Below, piece by piece: positions 44,748 to 53,500 of a stretch of 64,000 nucleotides of DNA; the stretch's first letter is position 1; every line of letters starts with the position of its first letter. Below the pieces are notes generated by a model that was not told the DNA's origin, searched no databases, and worked only from the letters and a program-made list of their open reading frames with translations. Source of the stretch: Hymenobacter gummosus (GTDB lineage Bacteria > Bacteroidota > Bacteroidia > Cytophagales > Hymenobacteraceae); assembly GCF_003970915.1 (NCBI RefSeq), contig NZ_RXOF01000013.1:141325-205324 (forward strand), written 5' to 3'. Made by a program: the position numbers and the translations under genes.

Positions 44748-46295
44748 ATGCGCTTACCTTATTTCCTCGCCGCGGGGGCACTGCTGAGCAGCCATTTCGC
44801 GCTTGGGCAACAGCAGCCCGGCTGGCAGCTGGGCCTGCGCCTGGCGCAGAACACGGCTACCTGGCAGAAGCGCGCCGCCGTGGAGCTGCCCGGCGTCCGG
44901 CAGCAATACGTGGCCGCCAGCGACCTGAGCCCGGTGCTGTCGGTGCAGCGCAACTTCCGCGCCGGCACCTTCGCCCGCGCCTCGTTCAGCCGCCTGCCGC
45001 TGCCGAGCTACGTCGACTTCGTGGACCAGCGTACCGACACCACGCGCAGCTCCGGGGCGGGCTTTGTCACCTTCAATACCCTGCTGCGCCTGGAAGCCGG
45101 GCACTCTGTGGTGGTAGGCCGCACCGGGCGCGTGCGGCTGCTGGGGGCGGCCGGGGTAGGGCTCCTGTTTGCGGGCACGCCCAGCCAGCAGTACGCAATG
45201 ACCCCCGACAGTACCCAGTTGCTCGGCGTCCGCCAGTACTGGGGCTCCGGGCAGCAGACGCTGGTGCGCCAGCGCCGCGTGGGCGGGCTGCTGAGCTTGC
45301 GCCTGGGCCTGACGCAGGAAACGCTCTGGCGCGACTGGCTGAGCCTGGAAGTAGCCTACCACCATGGGCTGACCCCGGTGTACCGCAGCACCTACGCGCT
45401 GTCGGTGCGGGACGCTGCCGGACCGCAGCCAGTAGGCATCAGCCTCGATACCCGCGGCAGCTTCTGGGAGCTAAGCCTGGGCTACCACTGGCAGGCGCAG
45501 AAAAAGAAGCTGGGCCTGACCCCGCACCCCTGGGAGCCGCGCCCGGACCGCCAGCCCTGGCAGCCCCTACCCACCCGCGGCCTGTACCTGTCGGGCGGTC
45601 TGCGGCTCGGCGTGGCACTGGCCCGTCAGGGCCGGCAGGGTTTCCGCCCCGACGCCACCGTGGCCGACATGGCCCTGCCCGCGCTGGCTGCCCGCCTGGG
45701 CTACCAGTGGCCGAGCGGCTGGCTGGTCGAAGCGGGCCCGCAAACCGGTTCCGTGCTGCTAATAAGCAGCTTCGACCCAACGGCTGCCGCGCCGGCCAGC
45801 CGCGGAGCCTTGCCGCAAAGCAGCTGGACGGCAGCCCCGCAGCACGGCACTGAGCTGACGGGCTGGCCCCTGAACACGGCCTGGGCCCTGATGGGCGGCC
45901 GCCGCTGGGCCCTGCGCCCCGACCGGTGGTACGTGGCCGCCCGGGCCGGGGCGGTGCTGCACCGCTACACCGGCCCGTCGGCTTTCGGCGAGTCGTACCA
46001 ACTGATGACGTCCACACCCGACCAGGATTACTCGGACTTCTCGTTCAGCTACCTGCTGCCGACGCGCTGGCGGGTACTGGCCCAGCTGGAAGCCGAAATT
46101 GAGGCGCGCATCAGCCGGCGCACCCTGCTGGCGGTGCAGTTGGCCTACACCCGCCGCCCCGTGGGACGCGACCGGGCCGACCAGACCGTGGTGAACTGGT
46201 ACTACAACGGGGAGGCGGCGGTACCAGTGGTGGCCTACTCCCGCCAGGCTACCGCCACGGCGGGCGTGCAGCTGCGGCGGGTACTGCACCTGTAG
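44748..46295 (+). CDS. Outer-membrane beta-barrel protein, hypothetical
   Basis: A protein of 515 residues with a signal peptide (1-20, cleavage after ALG). The mature protein is rich in alternating polar/hydrophobic strands with aromatic ends (GWQLGLRLAQNTATW, FWELSLGYHWQ, GLYLSGGLRLGVAL, WYVAARAGAVLHRY), as in outer-membrane barrels. It ends with VQLRRVLHL, although a classic terminal Phe is absent. No specific family recognised. It lies just before the cell-wall amidase gene, with a terminator between. Confidence 0.7.
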   Translation: MRLPYFLAAGALLSSHFALGQQQPGWQLGLRLAQNTATWQKRAAVELPGVRQQYVAASDLSPVLSVQRNFRAGTFARASFSRLPLPSYVDFVDQRTDTTRSSGAGFVTFNTLLRLEAGHSVVVGRTGRVRLLGAAGVGLLFAGTPSQQYAMTPDSTQLLGVRQYWGSGQQTLVRQRRVGGLLSLRLGLTQETLWRDWLSLEVAYHHGLTPVYRSTYALSVRDAAGPQPVGISLDTRGSFWELSLGYHWQAQKKKLGLTPHPWEPRPDRQPWQPLPTRGLYLSGGLRLGVALARQGRQGFRPDATVADMALPALAARLGYQWPSGWLVEAGPQTGSVLLISSFDPTAAAPASRGALPQSSWTAAPQHGTELTGWPLNTAWALMGGRRWALRPDRWYVAARAGAVLHRYTGPSAFGESYQLMTSTPDQDYSDFSFSYLLPTRWRVLAQLEAEIEARISRRTLLAVQLAYTRRPVGRDRADQTVVNWYYNGEAAVPVVAYSRQATATAGVQLRRVLHL

Positions 46296-46324
46296 CGCGG
46301 CGGCCTGCCGCGCTAAAATTACCC

Positions 46325-46359
46325 GGCCCGCATCCTGACCCGGTGCGGGCCGTTTCTTT
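46325..46359 (+). terminator. Terminator between the barrel and amidase genes
   Basis: An 8-bp GC stem (46325-46332 with 46344-46351) followed by GTTTCTTT, ending 6 bp before the amidase start codon. It lies so close to that ATG that it may also shape amidase translation. Confidence 0.7.
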
Positions 46360-46364
46360 GCAGT

Positions 46365-47960
46365 ATGACGCTGCCCTGCCTCCCGCTCCGCCTGCTCCGC
46401 GGGCTTCTTGTCCTGCTTTTGCTGCTGCCCCTGACGCGCCCGGCCGCGGCCCAACGCCTCATCACCTCGGCCGAGTTGGTACCGAATAAAGACCAGTGGC
46501 TGCAGCCCGGCGACCGGCTGCAGCTGCGCGTGAAGGCCCAGCCCGGTGCCCGCGTGGCGGTGCTGCAGACCAGCGGCCCCGGCCTGCCCGGCCCCGACGG
46601 CAAGTCCACCAAGGTGCTGCGCGACGTGCCCCTGACCGAGCTGCCTACGGCCGACGGCAAAGGCGGCAGCGGCACCTACCAGCTCAGCTACGTGGTGCAG
46701 CCCACCGATACGCTGCTGGGCACCGCTGCGGGCCGCCCGCTGAAACTCCGCCTGCGCCTGCCCGACGGCCGCCGCGACTCTCTGCTGACCACGGCCACCG
46801 TACGCCTGCTCAACCCGGCCCTGCCGCAGCTGGCTCGCACCAGCACCTCGCTGGCGTACCTGAATTACGGCCTGGGCGAAGACCGCCTCGGCGGGGCCAA
46901 AATCGGCTACCTCGACTCCCTGGTGCTGCTGCACGTGACCGGGCGCGTAGGCGAGTACCTGCGCGTGCGCCTGGCCGAGGGCCAGACGGCCTGGGTGCCC
47001 GACGAAACCGTGCGCCTGCTGCCGCCCGGCGGCTTTCAGCCCCAGTCGCTGACGGGCTCGTGGAGCGTGAGCGGCGACGAGCAGTACGACTACGTGCGCG
47101 TGCCCCTGCAGGAGCGCCTGCCCTACCGCTCGCAGCTGCAGGTGGAGCCCACACGGCTTATCATTGACGTGTTCGGGGCTACTTCCAATACCAACTGGAT
47201 AACCCAGCGCGCCGGCCTGCGGGAAATTACCAACCTCAGCTACGAGCAGCCCCAGCCCGACGTGTTCCGCATCGTCATCAACCTGCGGCACCGCCAGAAC
47301 TGGGGCTACAGCATAGCCTACGTGAACAACGTGCTGACCATTCGGGTGCGGCGCCCCCCGGCCCGGCTGGAGCTGAAGGGCCTGACCGTAGCCGTAGATG
47401 CCGGCCACGGCGGCGACAATCAGGGCGCCGTGGGAGCCAGCGGCGTGATGGAAAAGACCCTCACCCTTAGCATTGCCCAGAAGCTGCGCGCCGAGCTGGA
47501 AAAGGCCGGCGCCACCGTGCTGATGACCCGCGACGCCGACGTGAGCGTGGGCAACGAGCTGCGGGTGCGCCGCCTGCGCAAGCTCATGCCGCACTTGCTG
47601 GTGAGCGTGCACATCAACAGCACCGGCTCGGCCGAGGCCAAGGGCACGGCCACCTTCTACCGCTACGTAGCCTTTCAGCCCTTGTCGAAGGCCATTTATG
47701 AGGAGATGGTGCAAACCGGGCTGGCGCCCTGGGGCAACGTGGGCTCGTTCAACTTCGGGCTGAACGGCCCCACCGAATACCCCAACGCCCTGGTGGAAAC
47801 CGCCTTTATTTCCAACCCCGACGACGAAAAGCGCCTGCTCAACCCCGCCTTCCAGCAACAGGTAGCCGAGCGCATTACCGCCGGCATCAAGAGCTTCGTG
47901 GAAGGTACCCGCGCCAAACGCTTCCTCGGCCATAGCCGGACGGAAGCGGAAGAACAGTGA
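46365..47960 (+). CDS. N-acetylmuramoyl-L-alanine amidase (Amidase_3)
   Basis: A protein of 531 residues with a signal peptide (1-29). An N-terminal region contains an SH3-like segment (about 150-225, VTGRVGEYLRVRLAEGQTAWVPDETVRLL) and an AMIN-like beta domain (about 240-340). The C-terminal zinc amidase domain (about 345-520) has all metal ligands and the catalytic Glu: VAVDAGHGGDNQGAVG, GVMEKTLTL, LVSVHINSTG and ALVETAFISN. It cuts the stem peptide from MurNAc in peptidoglycan during division or remodelling, probably in the periplasm. The stop overlaps the start of array A9. Confidence 0.93.
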   Translation: MTLPCLPLRLLRGLLVLLLLLPLTRPAAAQRLITSAELVPNKDQWLQPGDRLQLRVKAQPGARVAVLQTSGPGLPGPDGKSTKVLRDVPLTELPTADGKGGSGTYQLSYVVQPTDTLLGTAAGRPLKLRLRLPDGRRDSLLTTATVRLLNPALPQLARTSTSLAYLNYGLGEDRLGGAKIGYLDSLVLLHVTGRVGEYLRVRLAEGQTAWVPDETVRLLPPGGFQPQSLTGSWSVSGDEQYDYVRVPLQERLPYRSQLQVEPTRLIIDVFGATSNTNWITQRAGLREITNLSYEQPQPDVFRIVINLRHRQNWGYSIAYVNNVLTIRVRRPPARLELKGLTVAVDAGHGGDNQGAVGASGVMEKTLTLSIAQKLRAELEKAGATVLMTRDADVSVGNELRVRRLRKLMPHLLVSVHINSTGSAEAKGTATFYRYVAFQPLSKAIYEEMVQTGLAPWGNVGSFNFGLNGPTEYPNALVETAFISNPDDEKRLLNPAFQQQVAERITAGIKSFVEGTRAKRFLGHSRTEAEEQ

Positions 47961-48034
47961 AATGGTGAAGTGGTGAGTGACGTTCGGGCAATCAGAACGT
48001 CACTCACCATTTCACCACTTCACCATTTCACCGC
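47957..48034. repeat. Fold-back array A9 (unit GGTGAAATAG-like)
   Basis: The most regular array: left arm GTGAAATGGTGAAG..., inner stem GTGAGTGACGTTC/GAACGTCACTCAC, a 9-bp loop, then the right arm. It contains the amidase stop and could act as a terminator for both convergent genes (amidase and tamL). Confidence 0.88.
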
Positions 48035-50503
48035 TTAGAAGGGGTACCCGATGGCCAGGTTCAGGCGGCCGTCCTGGAATTTTCCGGGTCTTGGAAATTC
48101 GTCTTCTTCGCCGGGCGGAATGTTGCTGATTCTGTAGGGCAGGCGCATGGGCACGGCGAAGTCGAGGCGGATGACCAGGAACTGTACGTCGATGCGGATG
48201 CCGGCGCCGGCGCCTACCGCCAGCTCTTTGAGGAAGCGGTTGGCCGCGAATTGGGAGCCGGGGCGCGTGTCGTCCTCGTTGACCAGCCAGATATTGCCGG
48301 CATCCACGAACAGGGCCCCTTTCACGTACGGGAACAGGTCCTGCCGGTACTCGGCGTTGACCTCGAAGCGGACGTCGCCGACCTGGTCGTAGAAGCGGGT
48401 ATTCAGCTGGTTGCCGGTGGGGCGGTAGCTGCCCGGGCCCAGTTGCCGTGCCGCGAAGGCCCGCACGCTGTTGGGGCCGCCCATGCCGTACTGCTTCAGG
48501 TAGGGCAGCACATCGGAATTGCCGTAGGGCATGCCCAGGCCCAGCTGCACCCGGGTGGCTATTTTGTTGCCACTGCGCGGGTCGGGGCTGATGCGGAAGT
48601 AGTTGCGGTACTCCAGGTCCACCTTGGTGTACTGCGAGTATTCCTGGCCGATCAGCTCGTAGCGGTTGTTGGAGTTGCGGGAGGCGCCGGTGAGCTTGCT
48701 CAGGCCAGTAGCCAGGTTGCCCGAGCCCTCAATCATCCCGCTGAAGTACAGCTGATTGCGCCGCTGCTCGTACACCTGCGTGTTGTAGGTGTAGCGGTAG
48801 GAGCTGGCCGGAATAAACTGCTGCCGGAAGGAGTTGGCCAGGAAGGGCCGCTCCAGCAATAGCGTGTCAAATTCCGGCTCGGTGTTGGCCAGCCGGATGT
48901 ACTGCAAATCGATGGGGCGCAGCTCCTGTTCGTTGGTAATCTTGGTTTTCCAGCTGTAGCCGTAGTTCAGGTTGAAGAAGTCTTCCTGGAAAAACTGCCG
49001 CCGCTCCACGTAGCGGTAGCCGGCCCCGAAGGTGGTGCGCGGCTGAAAGTCGGAGTTCTTCAGCCGGATGTCGAAGGGTGGGGTGATGAGCCGCGGCACC
49101 AGCAGTTGGGCATTCGCGCCTACTTCCACCGAGGAGAGGCCCAGCACCGGGCCGTTGTCGGTGCTGGTGTTGCGGGTCTGCCGCCGCTCGAAAGTGCCCA
49201 CGAAGTTCAGCAGCAGCTGCTCGGCCCCGCGGAAGGCGGAGCGGTTGCGAAACTGCGCCGTGAAGCCCGGGCCGGTGAAGCCGTTGGTTTTCTGCACCAG
49301 CTGGATTTCGGCCCGCAGCGACTTGCGCTTGAGCTGCGTCATGCGCACCTGCGCGTTCAGGAAGCCGTAGCCAGCCGAGTCGGGCTTCTGCCGGGCGGGC
49401 CGGAACTGAATATCGACGAACTTGAAGGTGCCCAGGCTCATCAGGCGGCTCAGCGTCTGGTCCTGGCGGCGGCGGCGGTACAGGGAGTCGGGGTAGAGGA
49501 AGGTGGCGTTGGCAATGGCCTTGGCCTTGAATACCTCCTCGTCGGGCACGTAGCGGTACTTGCGGTAGATGATGGGCGTGACGCGCTCCGTCGTGTCGGT
49601 GAGGCCGAAGCGGGTGTTCAGCGTCACGCGGTTGAGCACGTAGGGCTTGCTGGCGCGCTTCGGAATGCTGCCCTTCACCCGCAGGTAAATGTCCACCTGG
49701 TTGTGCTCGGCGCTGTCGACTTCGTAGATGAGGTAGTCGGGCGCAAAGTAGTAGTAGCCGTTCTGCTTCAGCGCGTTGTCGACGCGGGTACGCTCGGCCA
49801 TGAGGGTATTGAGGTTGTACGGGTCGCCCACCTTGAGCAGCGTACCCGCCTGCACCCGCCGGATGTCCCGGTCGATAAGCGTGTCGCGCTCGGGGAAGTG
49901 GATTTCCTTGATGGTGTAGGCCTTCTGCACCCGGGCGGCGTAGTCGATGGTGGCGGTGCGGTCCTTGGCCACCACTTTGCTCTGCACCTGCGGGCTGGCG
50001 AAGAAGCCGTTGTTGTAGAGGCGGTTGAGCATCAGGTTTTTCACCTTCTGCGTGTCCACCTGGCTGAGCAGCACCGGGGCCTCGCCGTACTTGTCGGCCA
50101 GCCACTTGCCCAGGCCCTTGGTTTTGCCCTCACCCATGTGCCAGAAGTACAGCTTGGGCCGCAGCCCGAGGATGCTGGCGTTGGGCTTGGGCGTAATGAC
50201 CGATTCCAGCTCGGTAGTCAGCTCGGCCTCCTTTGGAATCGGGTACGGCGAAGTCACCTTTACCGACGAGCCGGTGTAGAGCTTGTCGTTGTCGGGCACG
50301 AAGCGGGTGCCGCTGCAGCCGGCTAGGAAGAGGATTAAGGGTATGAGGGTATGAGAGTGGGAGGGCAAAAAGGATGCAGGGCAGGAGGGTATGCGGGTAT
50401 GAGGGTGTGAGTTGGCAGCACCTTGGCTCCTACCCGCATATTCTCCTCCCCTCTTACCCGTGAGAGTCCGCATCATAGCCATCAGTTTAGAAATCATAGC
50501 CAT
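48035..50503 (-). CDS. tamL: TamL, outer-membrane lipoprotein of the TamA/BamA (Omp85) family
   Basis: An Omp85-family protein of up to 822 residues. A lipobox LAGC at residues 60-63 defines the lipoprotein form called TamL in Bacteroidota. POTRA-like domains (about 180-390) and a C-terminal 16-strand-type barrel with terminal ...LNLAIGYPF follow. It works with TamB in envelope assembly. The start is uncertain: M1 at 50503 lies 8 bp after the tamB stop, but then about 45 residues precede the signal core (HTLIPLILFLAGC), much of them encoded by array A10. A TTG at 50368 would give a normal 17-residue signal. Confidence 0.9.
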   Translation of the reverse strand: MAMISKLMAMMRTLTGKRGGEYAGRSQGAANSHPHTRIPSCPASFLPSHSHTLIPLILFLAGCSGTRFVPDNDKLYTGSSVKVTSPYPIPKEAELTTELESVITPKPNASILGLRPKLYFWHMGEGKTKGLGKWLADKYGEAPVLLSQVDTQKVKNLMLNRLYNNGFFASPQVQSKVVAKDRTATIDYAARVQKAYTIKEIHFPERDTLIDRDIRRVQAGTLLKVGDPYNLNTLMAERTRVDNALKQNGYYYFAPDYLIYEVDSAEHNQVDIYLRVKGSIPKRASKPYVLNRVTLNTRFGLTDTTERVTPIIYRKYRYVPDEEVFKAKAIANATFLYPDSLYRRRRQDQTLSRLMSLGTFKFVDIQFRPARQKPDSAGYGFLNAQVRMTQLKRKSLRAEIQLVQKTNGFTGPGFTAQFRNRSAFRGAEQLLLNFVGTFERRQTRNTSTDNGPVLGLSSVEVGANAQLLVPRLITPPFDIRLKNSDFQPRTTFGAGYRYVERRQFFQEDFFNLNYGYSWKTKITNEQELRPIDLQYIRLANTEPEFDTLLLERPFLANSFRQQFIPASSYRYTYNTQVYEQRRNQLYFSGMIEGSGNLATGLSKLTGASRNSNNRYELIGQEYSQYTKVDLEYRNYFRISPDPRSGNKIATRVQLGLGMPYGNSDVLPYLKQYGMGGPNSVRAFAARQLGPGSYRPTGNQLNTRFYDQVGDVRFEVNAEYRQDLFPYVKGALFVDAGNIWLVNEDDTRPGSQFAANRFLKELAVGAGAGIRIDVQFLVIRLDFAVPMRLPYRISNIPPGEEDEFPRPGKFQDGRLNLAIGYPF
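50337..50460. repeat. Fold-back array A10 (unit GTATGAGGG-like)
   Basis: The left arm (50337-50411) carries GGGTATGAGG-type units, the spacer contains GCAGCACC, and the right arm (50430-50460) carries the reverse complement. All of it lies within the N-terminal coding region of tamL. Confidence 0.75.
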
Positions 50504-50504
50504 C
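50472..50504. repeat. 12-bp direct repeat at the tamL start
   Basis: ATCATAGCCATC occurs at 50472-50483 and 50493-50504, 21 bp apart and in frame on the minus strand, giving duplicated MAM starts. Confidence 0.75.
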
Positions 50505-50511
50505 TGCGGTT

Positions 50512-53500
50512 CTAGTTCAGTGCGTTGTTTTTGAGCGTGTCCTGGGCGGCGGCTTTTTCGGCCTTGCGGGCCTTACGGTCGGTTTTCACGGCCTGCTTTA
50601 CCTCGGGCGCCACCTTCTGAAACAGCTCCTGCAGGTTGTTGTAGTCGCGCTGGAAGATCAGCGAAGCGCCGGTGCGGATGAATTGCCCGTCGATGTCCTC
50701 GTAGGCGTTGTTGCGGAAGGCGCGCAGGCGCAGGCGGCCGTCGGGCAGGATGTTGTACTCGATGCTCACGTCGCCGGCAAACTGGCTGGCGGCGCCGGCG
50801 CCCTGGGTGGCCTGCGAACCGCCGCCGCTGCCGCCGGCCAGGGGCACGTCGGTGCCCAGGCGCACGCTCAATCGGTCGTTGAACAGCTGCCGGCGCATGG
50901 CCACGTTCAGGTCGGTGCGGTTTTGCTGGGCGCCCGAGCCGGTTACAGCGGTGTAGGAGTCCACGCCCAGCTCCAGGCCCAGACCGGCCAGGTACTCGCC
51001 GGTGAGGTTGTTGAGCTGGTCCGTCAGCACCTGGCTGGCCGAGCCGCGCAGCTGGTTGCCCACGAAGGTGCCGGGGCCAGCCGTGCTCTGGAAGGGGTTT
51101 TCGGCCACGAAGCGGTTCAGAGCCAGCAGGGCGAATACCTGCTTGTTCAGCTCGTTCACGTTGCTGGGCTGGCGCAGCTGCTCCAGCTTGGCCCGCACCG
51201 GCTCGGCCACCGGGCTGGTGGTGCCCTCCGGCACCCGGATATCGAAGCTAATGGCCGGTTTGAGCAGCTGCTCGGTCACGTTCAGGTACACCTCGAAGGG
51301 CAGGCGGTTGCGCGAGAGGTTGCTCAGCTCCGAGCCCGCGTCGAGCTGGTTGGCAATGAGGTCGGCGGCCACCGCCCGCACCCGGTAAATAGCCGACACG
51401 TTCAGCTGGGCGTTGTACGGGTCGCCGCTCCAGGTGATAAAGGAGCCCGGGGCAATGTCGAATTTGCGCTCGGCCAGGTCGTAGAGCGAGAGTTGGTACT
51501 GGCCCTGGGTTACGTCGAGGCGGCCGGTGAGCGTCTGGGCGCCGCGCTCATCCAGCACCGCGTTCAGCGTGCCTTCGGCGCGCACTTTCAGGTTGTCGCC
51601 GGCGGCCTCGTCGATGACGATGGTAAAGGGGGTGTTGTCGTTGATGGTAATGTTGGCGCGCACGTCGTAGCCGGTGGCCACGGCCGCGCTGTCGATGTCG
51701 TTGGCGGCGGCCAGCAGCAGGGAGTCGGTGTTGGGCTTGGGCCCGTCCTTGTCCACGAACACCACGATGCCCTCCCGCTCCACGGCCACGGCCTCGTCGG
51801 TGGGCACCACCACGGTCAGGTTCGAGCCCTCGGCCACGGTGGCGCGGGTGCGCACGTTGGGCCGCTGCAGGTTGCCGCGCACCTGGGTTTCGGAGTCCAC
51901 GAACAGCTTGCCGTAGTACAGCGGGTTTTCGCGGCGGGTGCTCTGCACGGCCAGAAACTGGTCGGTGGTGGCGGTCAGCTCCAGGCGGTACTGGCCCACC
52001 TGCGCCAGCTGCCGCGCCGGCACGATGTAGCCGTCGACAATGGCCCGGCGGCCCAGCGAGTCGATGATGGCGAACTGGTCGAAGTGCAGGCCGCGGTCGG
52101 TCAGGGTCAGCTCCTGGTCGGAGAGGCGGAACGGGGCGCCGAGCTGCGAAAGGGTAAAGCCCCCGTCGCGGAAGCGGGCGGCGCCGCGCAGCTGCGGGTT
52201 GGCGGTGGTGCCCGTCACGGTAAAGCGGCCGGTCAGGGCGCCGGTCGACTCCTGAATCTGCCCGGCCGAGAAGGGCTCAATGGCTTTCAGGTTGAACTGG
52301 GCAATGTCGGCCACCACGTCGAGGGCGCCGCTGGTGGCGTAGTAGCCGGTGAGGCGCACGTCGGTGCCGTCGTTCTTGGTCAGCTGGGCGTTGAGGTCGT
52401 AGCGGTCGGCGGTGTTGTTCTGCACCTGGGCGCGCAAATCCCCCAGCACGTACTTGTTGTAGGCAAAGCCCAGCAGGTTGAGGTCGGCGGTGAAAGCCTG
52501 GCCGGTGCGGGCCAGGTTGTAGGCCACGGCCTGCCCGTTCAGGGTGCCGCCCACCAGGGAATCCTGTAGGCCGGCGGCCCGGCCCAGCCCGTTGAGGTCG
52601 AGGTTGCCGAGCTGCACCTGCAGCGGGTTGCGCGGCCCGGGCAGCGTCTGCAGGGCCAGAAACCGGTCGGCCGCACCCTGGTTGCGCGAGATGCGCACGT
52701 TCTGGGCGTCGATGTTGCCCGTCGACAGCGTGTAGCGCACTACCCCGCCCGGGGCGGCCGTCCACTGCTTGTTGTCGAGGACGATGTCGGGCGCGAAGCT
52801 GAACTGGTAGGTCTGCGCCCCGTTGAGCACCTGCAGCGTCCCGCCCAGGCTCAGCCGCTGCACCGAGTCCGACTCGGCAATGCGCAGGCGGGTGCCCACC
52901 TGGTTGTTGGCAATGCTGCCCGCAATGCTCGGGTTCGGAATCTTGAGCGTGGTATCCTGGTAGGCCTGGTCGAGCGAGAGGCTGTAGTCGAGCTTCTGCG
53001 GGTCGGAGCCCACGCGCAGCTTCAAGGAGTCGAGCGTGGTGCCGGAGTAGCGGATGCGGGCAATGTCGGTGCGCACCGTCAGGTTGGCGGCGCGGCTGTC
53101 GTAGCTGCCCGTCAGCTGGAAGGGCGAAATGCGGGTGAGGCCCGACACGAAGCGCGGCAGCAGCAGCGCCCCGGTGCGCGGCACTTTCACGTCGAAGGTG
53201 AAGCGCCGGTCGGCCCCGGAGGCTCGGTACTGCACGCCCGGCAGGTCGAAGTACCGGTCGATGTGCTGCTGCAGCTCGGTGGCAATGTCGCCGAGGCGGG
53301 TGTTGCCGCGCAGCGTCGCCTGCAGGATGCTGGAGGTGAAGTCGACCTCCACCCGGCCGGCTTCCTGCACGATGCGGGCGTCGAGCGAGTCGAGCGGAAT
53401 GGTTTGCCCGTCGAGGTTGATGACTACGCCGTTGCCCTGCACCGTGCCGTTGATGGTGTTCAAATCAGAGCCGCGCAGGTTGGCGTCCAGGTCGCCCTTG

